NCBI RefSeq assembly: GCF_002833405.1
Contig: NZ_CP025135.1
Location: 2,833,501 to 2,897,500 of the forward strand
Source of the DNA: Planococcus sp. MB-3u-03
GTDB lineage: Bacteria > Bacillota > Bacilli > Bacillales_A > Planococcaceae
Length of the DNA: 64,000 nucleotides
Reading direction: 5' to 3'
The notes under the pieces were generated by a model that was given only the letters and a program-made list of their open reading frames with translations, had not been told where the DNA came from and searched no databases. Position 1 is the first letter of the stretch. Each line of letters starts with the position of its first letter. Below, piece after piece: positions 16,956 to 24,938 of this stretch. The position numbers and the translations under genes were made by a program.

Positions 16956-17168
16956 ATGAAACGCATCTCAGCCATAACTCCCGGCATGGCGGCCTTTGTG
17001 CTCGGCATCATGGTATTTCTCGGCATGGGAATCGCCATAGCCGTACAAAGCTATTTCAGTTATGTAGAAGTGACCGAAGCAGCTAGCCGCTGTTACGATT
17101 TGGGCGGATTTCCTGAAATCGAAAAAAGCGGTTGGCAAATGACCCATTTCGAATGCCACACAGACTGA
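16956..17168 (+). CDS. Small single-helix membrane protein, unknown
   Basis: A 70-residue protein with a strong TTAAGGAGG site 6-7 bp before the ATG. It has one long hydrophobic segment (AAFVLGIMVFLGMGIAIAV, residues 12-30), then an aromatic linker and a short tail with two cysteines (RCYDLGG, FECHTD) separated by about 20 residues. It is the only plus-strand gene among the tct genes and lies between the sensor/regulator pair and the transporter. A terminator follows at 17193. I do not recognise the family. The tail cysteines could form a disulfide outside the cell if the N-terminus is inside. Confidence 0.7.
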   Translation: MKRISAITPGMAAFVLGIMVFLGMGIAIAVQSYFSYVEVTEAASRCYDLGGFPEIEKSGWQMTHFECHTD

Positions 17169-17192
17169 TTGCCGAAAATGAAACATCTACGC

Positions 17193-17232
17193 AAAAAAAG
17201 CAACTCCCCAGTTTAGGGGAGTTGCTTTTTTG
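17193..17232. terminator. Bidirectional terminator
   Basis: AGCAACTCCCC/GGGGAGTTGCT, an 11-bp stem with a 6-nt loop, is flanked by A7 and T6 runs. It serves the small plus-strand gene and the response regulator gene on the minus strand. Confidence 0.9.
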
Positions 17233-17311
17233 TTTATGAAAGCGGTATGGAATTGAGTTTTCCGAAGCTTGTCTTTGCTTTGAAGTTCGCACCGGCCATT
17301 CTACTTTCTCT

Positions 17312-17980
17312 TCATTTAACAAAGTATTTTCGTTCCGGCCTGCCGACAATCCCGTATCCGAGCTCGGCGTAACAATCGTCCGTCGACACCAAGTATTCCA
17401 GATAGCGCCTGGCAGTCGTGCGGGAAGCGCCCATCTCTTCGCCCATTTTCTCTGCGGTTACACCATCTTCATACTGCGCCAATAGCTTTTGCACTTTCTG
17501 CATCGTCAGCGGGTCGATGCCTTTGACCGCTGGCGCTTCTTTTTTGACGGCCTTGACGCCGAACAGTTCATCCAAATACTCTTGGTCGATGGTTTCTTGG
17601 CTCGACAGCTTTTCTCTGTCTTTACGGTATTTCTCGATGGTGGCAGTGAACTGATTAAGTTCGGCAGGTTTTAAGATGATGCCTTTTACGCCCTTGCGCA
17701 GCGCCGTTTCGATATACTCCCGCTCGTTTGCTGCCGACACGAGAATGATGTCGGTCTCCGGGCTTTCTTTCCTTAACTCATCGATCAGTTCAATGCCGAG
17801 CCCGTCCGGCATGTAATTATCCAATAGCACCAAATCCGGCCGCTCTTGCTTGACCGCCGCCAGCGTTTCGGCGCAGTCTTTCGCTTTTGCTGCCAGTTCC
17901 ACTTGTTTAATTTTCGCTAAAAACTTCTCGTGCACTTGCGCAACACGAAAATCATCTTCTGCAATCACTACCCGCAGCAT
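17312..17980 (-). CDS. CitB/DcuR-type response regulator
   Basis: This 222-residue regulator has a receiver domain with D9-D10, phospho-acceptor D54 (VLLDNYMPDG) and the lysine of GIILKPAE. A C-terminal helix-turn-helix of the CitB/DctR family (DGVTAEKMGEEMGASRTTARRYLEYLV) ends in the typical YGIVGRPERKY. Its start overlaps the stop of the sensor kinase by one base, so the pair is co-translated. This subfamily activates uptake of citrate, malate and other di- or tricarboxylates. With tctCBA next door, TctABC is the likely target, through the inverted repeat at 16831-16858. Confidence 0.92.
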   Translation of the reverse strand: MLRVVIAEDDFRVAQVHEKFLAKIKQVELAAKAKDCAETLAAVKQERPDLVLLDNYMPDGLGIELIDELRKESPETDIILVSAANEREYIETALRKGVKGIILKPAELNQFTATIEKYRKDREKLSSQETIDQEYLDELFGVKAVKKEAPAVKGIDPLTMQKVQKLLAQYEDGVTAEKMGEEMGASRTTARRYLEYLVSTDDCYAELGYGIVGRPERKYFVK

Positions 17981-19572
17981 TATGCCACCTCCATCGTTTT
18001 TTTCGGGATAAAAACGCTGAATACCGTCCCGTGCTGCGGCGTCGAATCCACTTCAATCCAGCCATCCAAGTCCTCAACCGCTTGTTTGACGATCGCCAAG
18101 CCGTAGCCCCTGTCCGCTTTTTCAAGTTTCGTGGAGAATCCTTGCGTGAAAAATTGGTCGAGGTTGCCGGTTTCGATTCCGCGCCCGCTGTCCTGGACCT
18201 CGATGACCAAGTCGTTGCCGATATCGGTAATGAAGAAAGACACTTCTTTCCTGTCGCTCGACTCGACTTCTTCAATGGCATTGTCGATCAAATTCCCGAC
18301 AATGTGAATGACTTTGGAAATATCGACATGGGCGGGCAATTTGGCTAGCGAACTGTTTTCATCCACCGACAGCTCGACTTTCGCTTCGGAAGCTTTCCCC
18401 ATTTTGCCGAGCAGGATCGCTTGGACCTTTTTATCTTCGATATGATTCAACGTATGCTTCGTCTGCTTTTCATGATGATTCGTCTCTTGCTGGATCAGCC
18501 GGACCGCTTCCTCGGTCTCCTCCAACTGGAGAAGCCCGGATATGGCATACAGTTTATTGGCGTATTCATGCGTTTGCGCCCGCAAGCTTTCCGAGTATTG
18601 CCGGATTTCTGACAGCGTTTCCAGCACTTCCTGCACTTCCGTTTTTTCACGGAATGTTGAAACGGCGCCGACCATTTCCCCTTCTGCCCAAATCGGCTTT
18701 TGGTTGACGATAAAAACGGTCCCGCCAATCAGGATTTCTTTATTCTTCCATGAATTCCCCGTCGTCAAGGTTTCGCCCATCCTAAGTTCCGGCAATATCT
18801 CATCGGATGGGGTATGGAGAAAACTTTGGTCCATGGCGAGCATCTTTTCTGCGGAACTGTTCAACTCCGTGATGCGGCCGTCTTTATCGATCGCGATGAC
18901 CCCTTCGATAATCGATGACAGCAAAGCTTCCCGGTCCTGGTACAAACGGGCGATTTCCCGGGGTTCAAGCCCCAGCGTATCTTTCCGGATATTCCTTGCG
19001 AGCAGGATGCTGCCCAGGACGCCAATGACGAGCGTCAATAGAGCCAGCGCCATCACGTCCATAATATTGCCGAAAATGATCGCTTCGATGTCTTCGATCA
19101 TATAACCGACCGAGACCACACCGATGACGCGCCCATCGCCGTCATAGATCGGCGCTTTGCCGCGCAGGCTTCTGCCGAGCGACCCGAATGCTTCGGACAC
19201 ATAGACTTTTCCTTCTTGGAGAGCGCGCTCGTTATCACCGCCGACCATCTGTTTACCGATCTTTTCCGGATCCGGATGTGAATAACGGATGCTCTCCCTA
19301 TTGCCGATGACGATGAACTCTGCACCCACTTGCTTGCGCAAATACTCAGCGATCGGCTGGATTTGCAGCGCCGGTTCCTCGTCGTCCATCGCTTCGACGA
19401 TCGTCGGCATGGCCGAAATACCGATCGCCGTTTCCTGCGCTCGCTGGCCGATGTTCTCTTTGATTTCCGCAATTTCCTGATAGCTCAGAATCCCGCCGAA
19501 TACCACTGTCGTCAACAGCACGAGCGAAGTCGTCAGCAGGATGATTTTGGTTTGCAGCGATAATTTTTTCAT
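17980..19572 (-). CDS. CitA/DcuS-type sensor histidine kinase
   Basis: This 530-residue membrane kinase has one membrane helix (residues 9-30), an extracytoplasmic sCache/PASp sensor (about 31-165, with RESIRYSHPDPEKIGK and GSLGRSLRGKAPIYD) and a second helix (169-192). A cytoplasmic PAS domain (about 210-310) and a SpoOB-like dimerisation segment with His335 (RAQTHEYANKLYAISGLL) follow. The C-terminal HATPase domain has VGNLIDNAIEE and GRGYGLAIV. The DPEKIG and RSLRGKAPI motifs are those used by CitA/DcuS to bind carboxylates outside the cell. AGGGGACGGG precedes the ATG. It is expected to phosphorylate the regulator at 17312 on sensing citrate or a similar acid. Confidence 0.93.
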   Translation of the reverse strand: MKKLSLQTKIILLTTSLVLLTTVVFGGILSYQEIAEIKENIGQRAQETAIGISAMPTIVEAMDDEEPALQIQPIAEYLRKQVGAEFIVIGNRESIRYSHPDPEKIGKQMVGGDNERALQEGKVYVSEAFGSLGRSLRGKAPIYDGDGRVIGVVSVGYMIEDIEAIIFGNIMDVMALALLTLVIGVLGSILLARNIRKDTLGLEPREIARLYQDREALLSSIIEGVIAIDKDGRITELNSSAEKMLAMDQSFLHTPSDEILPELRMGETLTTGNSWKNKEILIGGTVFIVNQKPIWAEGEMVGAVSTFREKTEVQEVLETLSEIRQYSESLRAQTHEYANKLYAISGLLQLEETEEAVRLIQQETNHHEKQTKHTLNHIEDKKVQAILLGKMGKASEAKVELSVDENSSLAKLPAHVDISKVIHIVGNLIDNAIEEVESSDRKEVSFFITDIGNDLVIEVQDSGRGIETGNLDQFFTQGFSTKLEKADRGYGLAIVKQAVEDLDGWIEVDSTPQHGTVFSVFIPKKTMEVA

Positions 19573-19681
19573 GGCACCCGTCCCCTGTAAAGACCGTTTT
19601 TCATTAAATGTAGTCTACCATATCCCGAAACGGCCGAAAGAAAAAATTCTTAGAATTCTCTAAAAACATTATTTCCCCACT

Positions 19682-19715
19682 AAAAAACCCTGTTCTCCAA
19701 AATGGAAAATCAGGG
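19682..19715 (-). terminator. Terminator after osmC-like gene
   Basis: On the minus strand CCCTGATTTTCC pairs with GGAGAACAGGG and is followed by TTTTTT. It ends the kinase-osmC operon. Confidence 0.75.
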
Positions 19716-19722
19716 CTTCGCT

Positions 19723-20169
19723 TCATGCTTTTGTAATATCGGCTTCCAGTTCGACTGCGACATTTCCTTGGATGGCGCGCGTGATCATGCAGGAAGATTC
19801 CGCTTTTTCCGCGAGTTTGTGCGCCAGTTTGAATTCCTTTTCCCCTGCCTCCGCCGACAAGACGACTTTCGGGCGGTGGATGATCTTTTTATAGGTGATG
19901 ACGCCATTTTCGACTTCAACGATTCCTTCCGACTCCATCGTCAGCGACTCTTTCTCAAGTTTGCTGCGCTCCATCATCGCGGCGAGCGTGATGATATAGC
20001 AGGTCGCTGCCGCACCGAGCAGCATTTCGTCCGGATTGGTGCCGACCCCCGGGCCGTCCATTTCCGGTGGAATCGAGATTTGGGTCTTCAAATTCCCCGA
20101 TTCGATTGTCCCGACATCGTTCCGGTTGCCGGGCCAGTCTGCTGTTAAATGAAAACTATGCAAAGCCAT
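19723..20169 (-). CDS. OsmC/Ohr-family peroxiredoxin-like protein
   Basis: This 148-residue protein has the OsmC fold: NLKTQISIPPEMDGPGVGTNPDEMLLGAAATCYIITLAAM around the first reactive cysteine, and AESSCMITRAIQGNVAVEL around the second. This family reduces organic hydroperoxides with the cysteine pair and is cytoplasmic. The start is the ATG at 20169 after GGAGG; a longer upstream reading lies inside the kinase gene. It is 17 bp downstream of the PfkB gene and shares its transcript. The YhfA/SACOL1771-like subgroup fits best. Confidence 0.88.
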   Translation of the reverse strand: MALHSFHLTADWPGNRNDVGTIESGNLKTQISIPPEMDGPGVGTNPDEMLLGAAATCYIITLAAMMERSKLEKESLTMESEGIVEVENGVITYKKIIHRPKVVLSAEAGEKEFKLAHKLAEKAESSCMITRAIQGNVAVELEADITKA

Positions 20170-20186
20170 TGCTGTTTCCTCCTCTT

Positions 20187-21125
20187 CTATTCCCAATCTT
20201 CCATATCTTCGCTTCGCGGCATCGCTGTGATGGCTCCCGCCCGTGTTGCACAAAGGGCCCCCAGCTTATTGCCGAAGTCTGCGCAAGCAATCAGTTGTTG
20301 CCGGTTTTTTGGCATGCCGTTTAAATGGACATGACGGATGATGCCTGCCATGAACGCATCCCCGGCGCCTGTCGTATCCACAGGCTTGACCGGCACAACC
20401 GGCACATGGATCGTCTCCTCTTTAAATACAGCGTGCGTGCCATGTTCCCCGTCCGTGACAAAAACGACAGGAAGCCCGTAAGCCTTCAGGCGCTCGATGC
20501 CTGCTTCCATTGAATCAGCTTCCATGAGGAACAATAATTCTTCGACTGTCAGTTTCAAAATGTCCGCATGCGGCAAAAAGCGCAGGACGGTCTGGCGGCA
20601 CAGCTCCTCGCTTTCCCAGCGCAGCGGCCGGATATTGACATCGTATGAACAAATTACATCGTGAGACTTCGCCAATTCCAAAGCCTGCGCCGTCGTTTCA
20701 CGCGCTTCCGGATGGAACAGCGTCCCTGAGCAAAAATGGAACAGGCTCGCCGATTCGAACGCTTTACCCGCCAGTTCGTCTGCCTTTACTTGCAAATCAG
20801 GCGTTTCATTATCATAGGAAGCGAAGACGCGATCGTTCGTTTCTGTTAAATGAATATACACCCCGCTGATGCGCTTTTCCGGACGTTTAATTGAATGCGT
20901 CAAATCGACGCCTTCCGCCTGCAGCGCCTGGCAGAAAAAGTCCGAAATCTCATCATCCCCGGTGATCGTGATGAATGCTGACGGAACCCCGAGGCGGCTG
21001 ACGCCGGCAGAGACGTTGACGGTGGCGCCTCCGAGATACAGATCGAACAGATCGTTATTTTTGGTGGTTGCGATATAATCGACAAACGCGTCGCCGTAAG
21101 TCAGGACGTGCCTGTTAGCTTCCAT
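20187..21125 (-). CDS. PfkB-family carbohydrate kinase
   Basis: This 312-residue ribokinase-fold enzyme has the N-terminal GGATVNVSAGVSRLG substrate and dimer motif. The C-terminal PfkB signature PVDTTGAGDAFMAGII contains the catalytic Asp and anion hole. It phosphorylates a sugar or nucleoside with ATP in the cytoplasm; fructokinase is the closest guess, but the family cannot be separated by motif alone. The ATG at 21125 follows GAGAGG. It is upstream of and probably co-transcribed with the OsmC gene. Confidence 0.85.
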   Translation of the reverse strand: MEANRHVLTYGDAFVDYIATTKNNDLFDLYLGGATVNVSAGVSRLGVPSAFITITGDDEISDFFCQALQAEGVDLTHSIKRPEKRISGVYIHLTETNDRVFASYDNETPDLQVKADELAGKAFESASLFHFCSGTLFHPEARETTAQALELAKSHDVICSYDVNIRPLRWESEELCRQTVLRFLPHADILKLTVEELLFLMEADSMEAGIERLKAYGLPVVFVTDGEHGTHAVFKEETIHVPVVPVKPVDTTGAGDAFMAGIIRHVHLNGMPKNRQQLIACADFGNKLGALCATRAGAITAMPRSEDMEDWE

Positions 21126-21271
21126 AATCCTCTCCCTTTCTCCAAAGAACAACCCTTGCCCGCTGCCTTATTTGCAGCGGCCTGTTGAAATTCACTTTCC
21201 CTATTATTTCAGCAGAAAACGGGCAGGGCAAGGGAAAAGCCCGAAAAGCGCGTAGTACCGATGTTTTCGCA

Positions 21272-21312
21272 TAAAAAAACAGCCGGAGAAAAAACTCTCC
21301 AGCCGGCTTATC
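21272..21312 (-). terminator. Terminator of metNIQ
   Basis: On the minus strand AGCCGGCTGGAGAG, a T6 loop and CTCCGGCT are followed by TTTTTTT, just after the metQ stop. Confidence 0.85.
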
Positions 21313-21315
21313 CCA

Positions 21316-22146
21316 TTATTCAGCCATCCACTCCGGTTTTCCGAAGCCTTCGAATTGCTCATCGATGACCGTTTCAAATTCTTCCGACTCGACGATTTCC
21401 ACCAAATCCGCCGCCAGTTCACTGTCTTCATTGTCCGCTGCAACGGCTACGACATTGCGGTACTGGTCAGGCATGTTTTCAAGCGCCAACGCATCAAGCA
21501 AATCCATATCCGCAGCCAATGCGAAGTTGCCTGGAACCGCGGCAAGGTCTGTGCCTTCAACTGCACGCGGCAATTGCCCCGCTTCAATCGGCTGGAATAC
21601 GAGGTTTTTCGGGTTTTCCGTTACATCGCGCTCAGAAGCCTGGAGCACTTCCGCTTCCGGATCAAGCTCGACCAATCCTTCGTCCTGCAGCATCAATAAT
21701 GCCCGCGCACCGTTGACAGGATCGTTCGGAATCGCGATTGTCGCTCCGTCAGATACCGCATCCAGCGAATCGAACTCATTGGAGTAGACTCCCATTGGCG
21801 CGGTCGGTACCGTGATCAATGCGCTCAAATCCATATCGTTTTCTGTTTCGAAGTTTTCCAGATAAACCGTATGCTGGAACAAGTTGGCGTCGATTTCCCC
21901 GTTGTTCAATGCGTTGTTCGGCTGGATATAATCGCTGAATTCAATCGTTTCGACCGTATAGCCTTTTTCTTCAAGCGCCGGGACGATTGCTTCGTTCAGC
22001 ATGTCACTGTAAGGGCCGGCAGTCGCGCCGAGCTTGATGTCTTTCGACGCTTCGCCGCCTTCCGTCGTTCCTGTGTCCGCTTCTTCTCCGCCGCATGCGG
22101 CCAGTGCAAGCGCGCTCGCTGCCAATATCCATGTGAGTTTCTTCAT
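21316..22146 (-). CDS. metQ: Methionine ABC transporter substrate-binding lipoprotein MetQ
   Basis: This 276-residue receptor starts with a lipoprotein signal (MKKLTWILAASALALAAC, lipidated Cys18). The NLPA family core follows: KLGATAGPYSDMLNEAIVPAL, EFSDYIQPNNALNNGEIDANLFQH, and IPNDPVNGARALLMLQ. It binds methionine outside the membrane and hands it to MetI. It is the last gene of metN-metI-metQ, under the SAM riboswitch at 23908-24010. A terminator follows its stop. Confidence 0.93.
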   Translation of the reverse strand: MKKLTWILAASALALAACGGEEADTGTTEGGEASKDIKLGATAGPYSDMLNEAIVPALEEKGYTVETIEFSDYIQPNNALNNGEIDANLFQHTVYLENFETENDMDLSALITVPTAPMGVYSNEFDSLDAVSDGATIAIPNDPVNGARALLMLQDEGLVELDPEAEVLQASERDVTENPKNLVFQPIEAGQLPRAVEGTDLAAVPGNFALAADMDLLDALALENMPDQYRNVVAVAADNEDSELAADLVEIVESEEFETVIDEQFEGFGKPEWMAE

Positions 22147-22158
22147 ATTATTCTCCCC

Positions 22159-22830
22159 TTATCGTTTATCGAGTTTTTTGGCTGTAAAGTCGCCTGCCTG
22201 TTGAATCAATTGGACGAGCACGATCAAAATGACGACCGTGACAATCATGATCGTATTATCATAACGGTAATAACCGAAGCGAATTGCCAAATCGCCGATG
22301 CCGCCGCCCCCGACGACGCCCGCCATCGCAGAATAGGCGATGAGGCTGATGACTGTCAGCGTGATGCCTTGGATCAGGCTCGCTTTTGCTTCCGGCAAAA
22401 GCACATCTTTGATGATCATCCACGGGGTGGCACCGACCGCGATCGCCGCTTCGATGACGCCTTTATCGATGTCCCGGAGCGCCGTTTCCACAATGCGTGC
22501 GAAAAACGGAATCGCCGCAACCGATAAGGAAACGCTCGCTGCGACCGGGCCGATGGTTGTGCCGGTAATCAATTGCGTCAACGGGATGAGCGCCACCAGC
22601 AAAATGATGAACGGAATCGACCGGACGATGTTGACGACAAATCCGATGACAGAATTGACCGGGCGGTTTTCCCAGAACAAGCCGCGGTCTGTGATGAACA
22701 ATAAAATGCCCAGCGGCAAACCGATGACAAGAGCCACTCCAAGCGAGATGCCGATCATGATTAAAGTCTGGTAAAACGCCACTTGAATTTCCGGCCATAA
22801 TTCGATGATTCGTCCCCATTCAATTCCCAT
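22159..22830 (-). CDS. metI: Methionine ABC transporter permease MetI
   Basis: This 223-residue permease has five to six hydrophobic segments and the EAA loop (EAAIAVGATPWMIIKDVLLPEA) that docks on MetN. FVVNIVRSIPFIILLVALIP and GVVGGGGIGDLAIRFGYYRY are MetI landmarks. Its start overlaps the end of metN by 11 bp, and metQ begins 12 bp after its stop, so the three are translationally linked. Confidence 0.93.
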   Translation of the reverse strand: MGIEWGRIIELWPEIQVAFYQTLIMIGISLGVALVIGLPLGILLFITDRGLFWENRPVNSVIGFVVNIVRSIPFIILLVALIPLTQLITGTTIGPVAASVSLSVAAIPFFARIVETALRDIDKGVIEAAIAVGATPWMIIKDVLLPEAKASLIQGITLTVISLIAYSAMAGVVGGGGIGDLAIRFGYYRYDNTIMIVTVVILIVLVQLIQQAGDFTAKKLDKR

Positions 22831-23833
22831 GCTCCATCACCTCCACAATTGCTTCGCGCTGCTCAAGATAGTGAATCGCCTGACTCACATCTGCTTGAGC
22901 GCCTTTCAATTCCATGACGAAAATGCCGAGGGGCAATTCCTGGATGTATTCGATCGCCCCGTGCAGGAAATTCCCTTTGACCGGATAGCTTTGCAACATA
23001 TCGGAAATGATGCCATCTCCAGCGACTTCGCCTTTGAACAATACTTTGACGATCGTGCCATCGCATTTCTTCAGGATTTCTTCCGGCACGTTGAACGACA
23101 CGACGCTCGAGATGAATTCCTTCGTCAAAGCGGTCTTTGGATCGGCAAAGATATCGTAGACACGGCCTTCTTCGATGACACGCCCGCCTTGCATGACCGC
23201 CATCCGGTCGCAAATTTCCTTGACGACGTTCATCTCATGCGTAATCAATACAATCGTGATATTAAGCTTGCGGTTGATGTCTTTCAATAAACGCAAGATC
23301 GATAAAGTCGTATTCGGGTCGAGTGCAGATGTTGCTTCGTCACATAACAGCACAGCCGGTTCATTGGCGAGTGCACGGGCGATGCCAACGCGCTGCTTTT
23401 GCCCGCCGCTCAGCTGTGCCGGGTAGACATTGCGTTTGTCCGACAAGCCAACCATTTCGAGCAGTTCATCGACGCGTGGGCCGATTTTCTTGCTCGGTGT
23501 TCCTGCTGCGCGAAGGGCGAAGGAAATATTCTCAGCGACCGTCTTTTGGCTGATCAAGTAGAAATGCTGGAAGATCATGCCGATTTTCAAGCGCGCTTTC
23601 CGCAATCCGTCGCCACGCAGCTTCGTTAAGTCCTGACCGCCGACTTTCACGGTGCCTGATGTTGGCCGCTCAAGCAAGTTGATGCAGCGGATGAGGGAAC
23701 TTTTTCCGGCGCCGGAATAGCCGACGATGCCGAAAATTTCACCGGTCTTCACTTCCAACGTCACATCATCGACACCTTTCACCGTGCCGTGCTTGGTTTG
23801 ATAAGTTTTGCTCAGTTGTTCGATTTGAATCAT
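22820..23833 (-). CDS. metN: Methionine ABC transporter ATPase MetN
   Basis: This 337-residue ATPase has Walker A GYSGAGKSS, signature [16 protein letters not shown], Walker B VLLCDEATSALD and the H-loop ITHEMNV. A C-terminal ACT-like NIL domain (about 260-337) lets excess methionine inhibit transport. The ATG at 23833 follows GGGGGAG. The longer reading from 23878 would begin inside the riboswitch terminator. It is the first gene of the operon, under S-box control. Confidence 0.93.
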   Translation of the reverse strand: MIQIEQLSKTYQTKHGTVKGVDDVTLEVKTGEIFGIVGYSGAGKSSLIRCINLLERPTSGTVKVGGQDLTKLRGDGLRKARLKIGMIFQHFYLISQKTVAENISFALRAAGTPSKKIGPRVDELLEMVGLSDKRNVYPAQLSGGQKQRVGIARALANEPAVLLCDEATSALDPNTTLSILRLLKDINRKLNITIVLITHEMNVVKEICDRMAVMQGGRVIEEGRVYDIFADPKTALTKEFISSVVSFNVPEEILKKCDGTIVKVLFKGEVAGDGIISDMLQSYPVKGNFLHGAIEYIQELPLGIFVMELKGAQADVSQAIHYLEQREAIVEVMEHGN

Positions 23834-23855
23834 GCTGTCCACTCCCCCAGGCAAA

Positions 23856-23889
23856 TAAAAAAATGCCTCTTTTATCAAAAAAGAGACAT
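23856..23889 (-). terminator. Riboswitch expression-platform terminator
   Basis: On the minus strand ATGTCTCTTTT pairs with AAAAGAGGCAT, one G-T wobble, and is followed by TTTTTTT. It sits between the aptamer and the metN ribosome binding site, as expected for S-box attenuation. Confidence 0.85.
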
Positions 23890-23907
23890 CGAAAATTAGA
23901 ATTCCGA

Positions 23908-24010
23908 CTTATCTTTCAGAATGAATTTCATTCTGCAGGACTTGGCACCTTCCCAATAAATGGGGGTTGCCGGACGTCATAGGGCCTTACCCTCGGTCTC
24001 TCTTGATAAG
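23908..24010 (-). ncRNA. SAM-I (S-box) riboswitch
   Basis: On the minus strand the leader starts CTTATCAAGAGAG and contains GGCCCTATGACGTCCGGCAACC and AAGGTGCCAAGTCC, closing with GATAAG to form P1. These are the conserved P1, P2 kink-turn and P3/P4 pieces of the SAM-I aptamer. With SAM bound the terminator at 23856-23889 should form and stop metNIQ; without SAM the operon is read. Confidence 0.93.
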
Positions 24011-24058
24011 CATAGTTATTTGGTTATTTCCCATGTTACCTGCAGGAGCGCAGACTTG

Positions 24059-24853
24059 TCAATGCGATTTTTCAAACTTTTTGTACAATGGAACGCGGCG
24101 GTCATCGAATACCGGAATGCGCCCCCGCACTTCGTCTACTTCCGAAAGATCGATCTCGGTATAGCCAATGCCTTGTTCTTGCCCCATATCCATCCGGACT
24201 TCCCCCCACGGCGCGATGACCATCGAATGGCCGCCGAACTCATTTTTCGGGTCGCTGCCGATCCGGTTCGCGGCAATGATGAAGCATTGATTCTCGATTG
24301 CGCGCGCCTGCAGCAGGATGCGCCAATGATCGATGCGCGCGGCCGGCCATTCCGCAGGCACGAAGATCGCCTTCGCGCCGTTCAGCACTTGTGCGCGCAG
24401 CCATTCAGGAAAGCGGATGTCGTAGCAAATGACGCCGCCAAAAGTCTCACCGTCTAATTCGAATGTGCCGAGCGACTGCCCTTCCTCGAGATGGATATGC
24501 TCGTCCATCAAGCCGAAGCGATGTGCTTTATCGTATTCTGAAACGAGCGCGCCTGTGTTGTCGGCCACATACATCGTATTATAGAAGCCACCTTCTTTTT
24601 TTGTAGAGACCGAACCTCCGACGATATGGACGCTATGCTCTTTGGCGAATTGTTTCAGAAAATCTGCGGTTCGGCCGTTGCTGTCCGCGAGTTCGTCCAG
24701 CTGCGTTAACGCATACCCGGTGTTCCACATTTCTGGCAGGACGATGAGCTCCGCGCCGTTTTCTGCCGCTTCTTCCAAATAGTTTTTTACACGCTGAAAA
24801 TTCGTTTCGGGCTCTCCGAAATCGATATCCATCTGCACACAAGCGATTTTCAT
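24059..24853 (-). CDS. Carbon-nitrogen hydrolase, omega-amidase-like (MtnU/YafV type)
   Basis: This 264-residue nitrilase-fold enzyme has the catalytic Glu in LIVLPEMWNTGY, Lys in YDKAHRFG and Cys in GGVICYDIRFPEW. The MWNTGY and HRFG-DEH features are those of omega-amidases, which hydrolyse 2-oxoglutaramate or 2-oxosuccinamate made by glutamine transaminases. In Bacillus the same family (MtnU) lies beside the methionine-salvage aminotransferase. Here a homologous aminotransferase starts 85 bp away on the other strand, and the metNIQ operon is downstream, so a role in methionine salvage nitrogen handling is likely. MKIACVQMDIDFGEP is the start. Confidence 0.88.
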   Translation of the reverse strand: MKIACVQMDIDFGEPETNFQRVKNYLEEAAENGAELIVLPEMWNTGYALTQLDELADSNGRTADFLKQFAKEHSVHIVGGSVSTKKEGGFYNTMYVADNTGALVSEYDKAHRFGLMDEHIHLEEGQSLGTFELDGETFGGVICYDIRFPEWLRAQVLNGAKAIFVPAEWPAARIDHWRILLQARAIENQCFIIAANRIGSDPKNEFGGHSMVIAPWGEVRMDMGQEQGIGYTEIDLSEVDEVRGRIPVFDDRRVPLYKKFEKSH

Positions 24854-24938
24854 ATTCTCTCCCCCTGTAGACAGTTTAGCTTAAACTCTATAAGATTTAA
24901 GATAGAAGTGCAATTATTTAGAAAATGAGGAGGATTTC

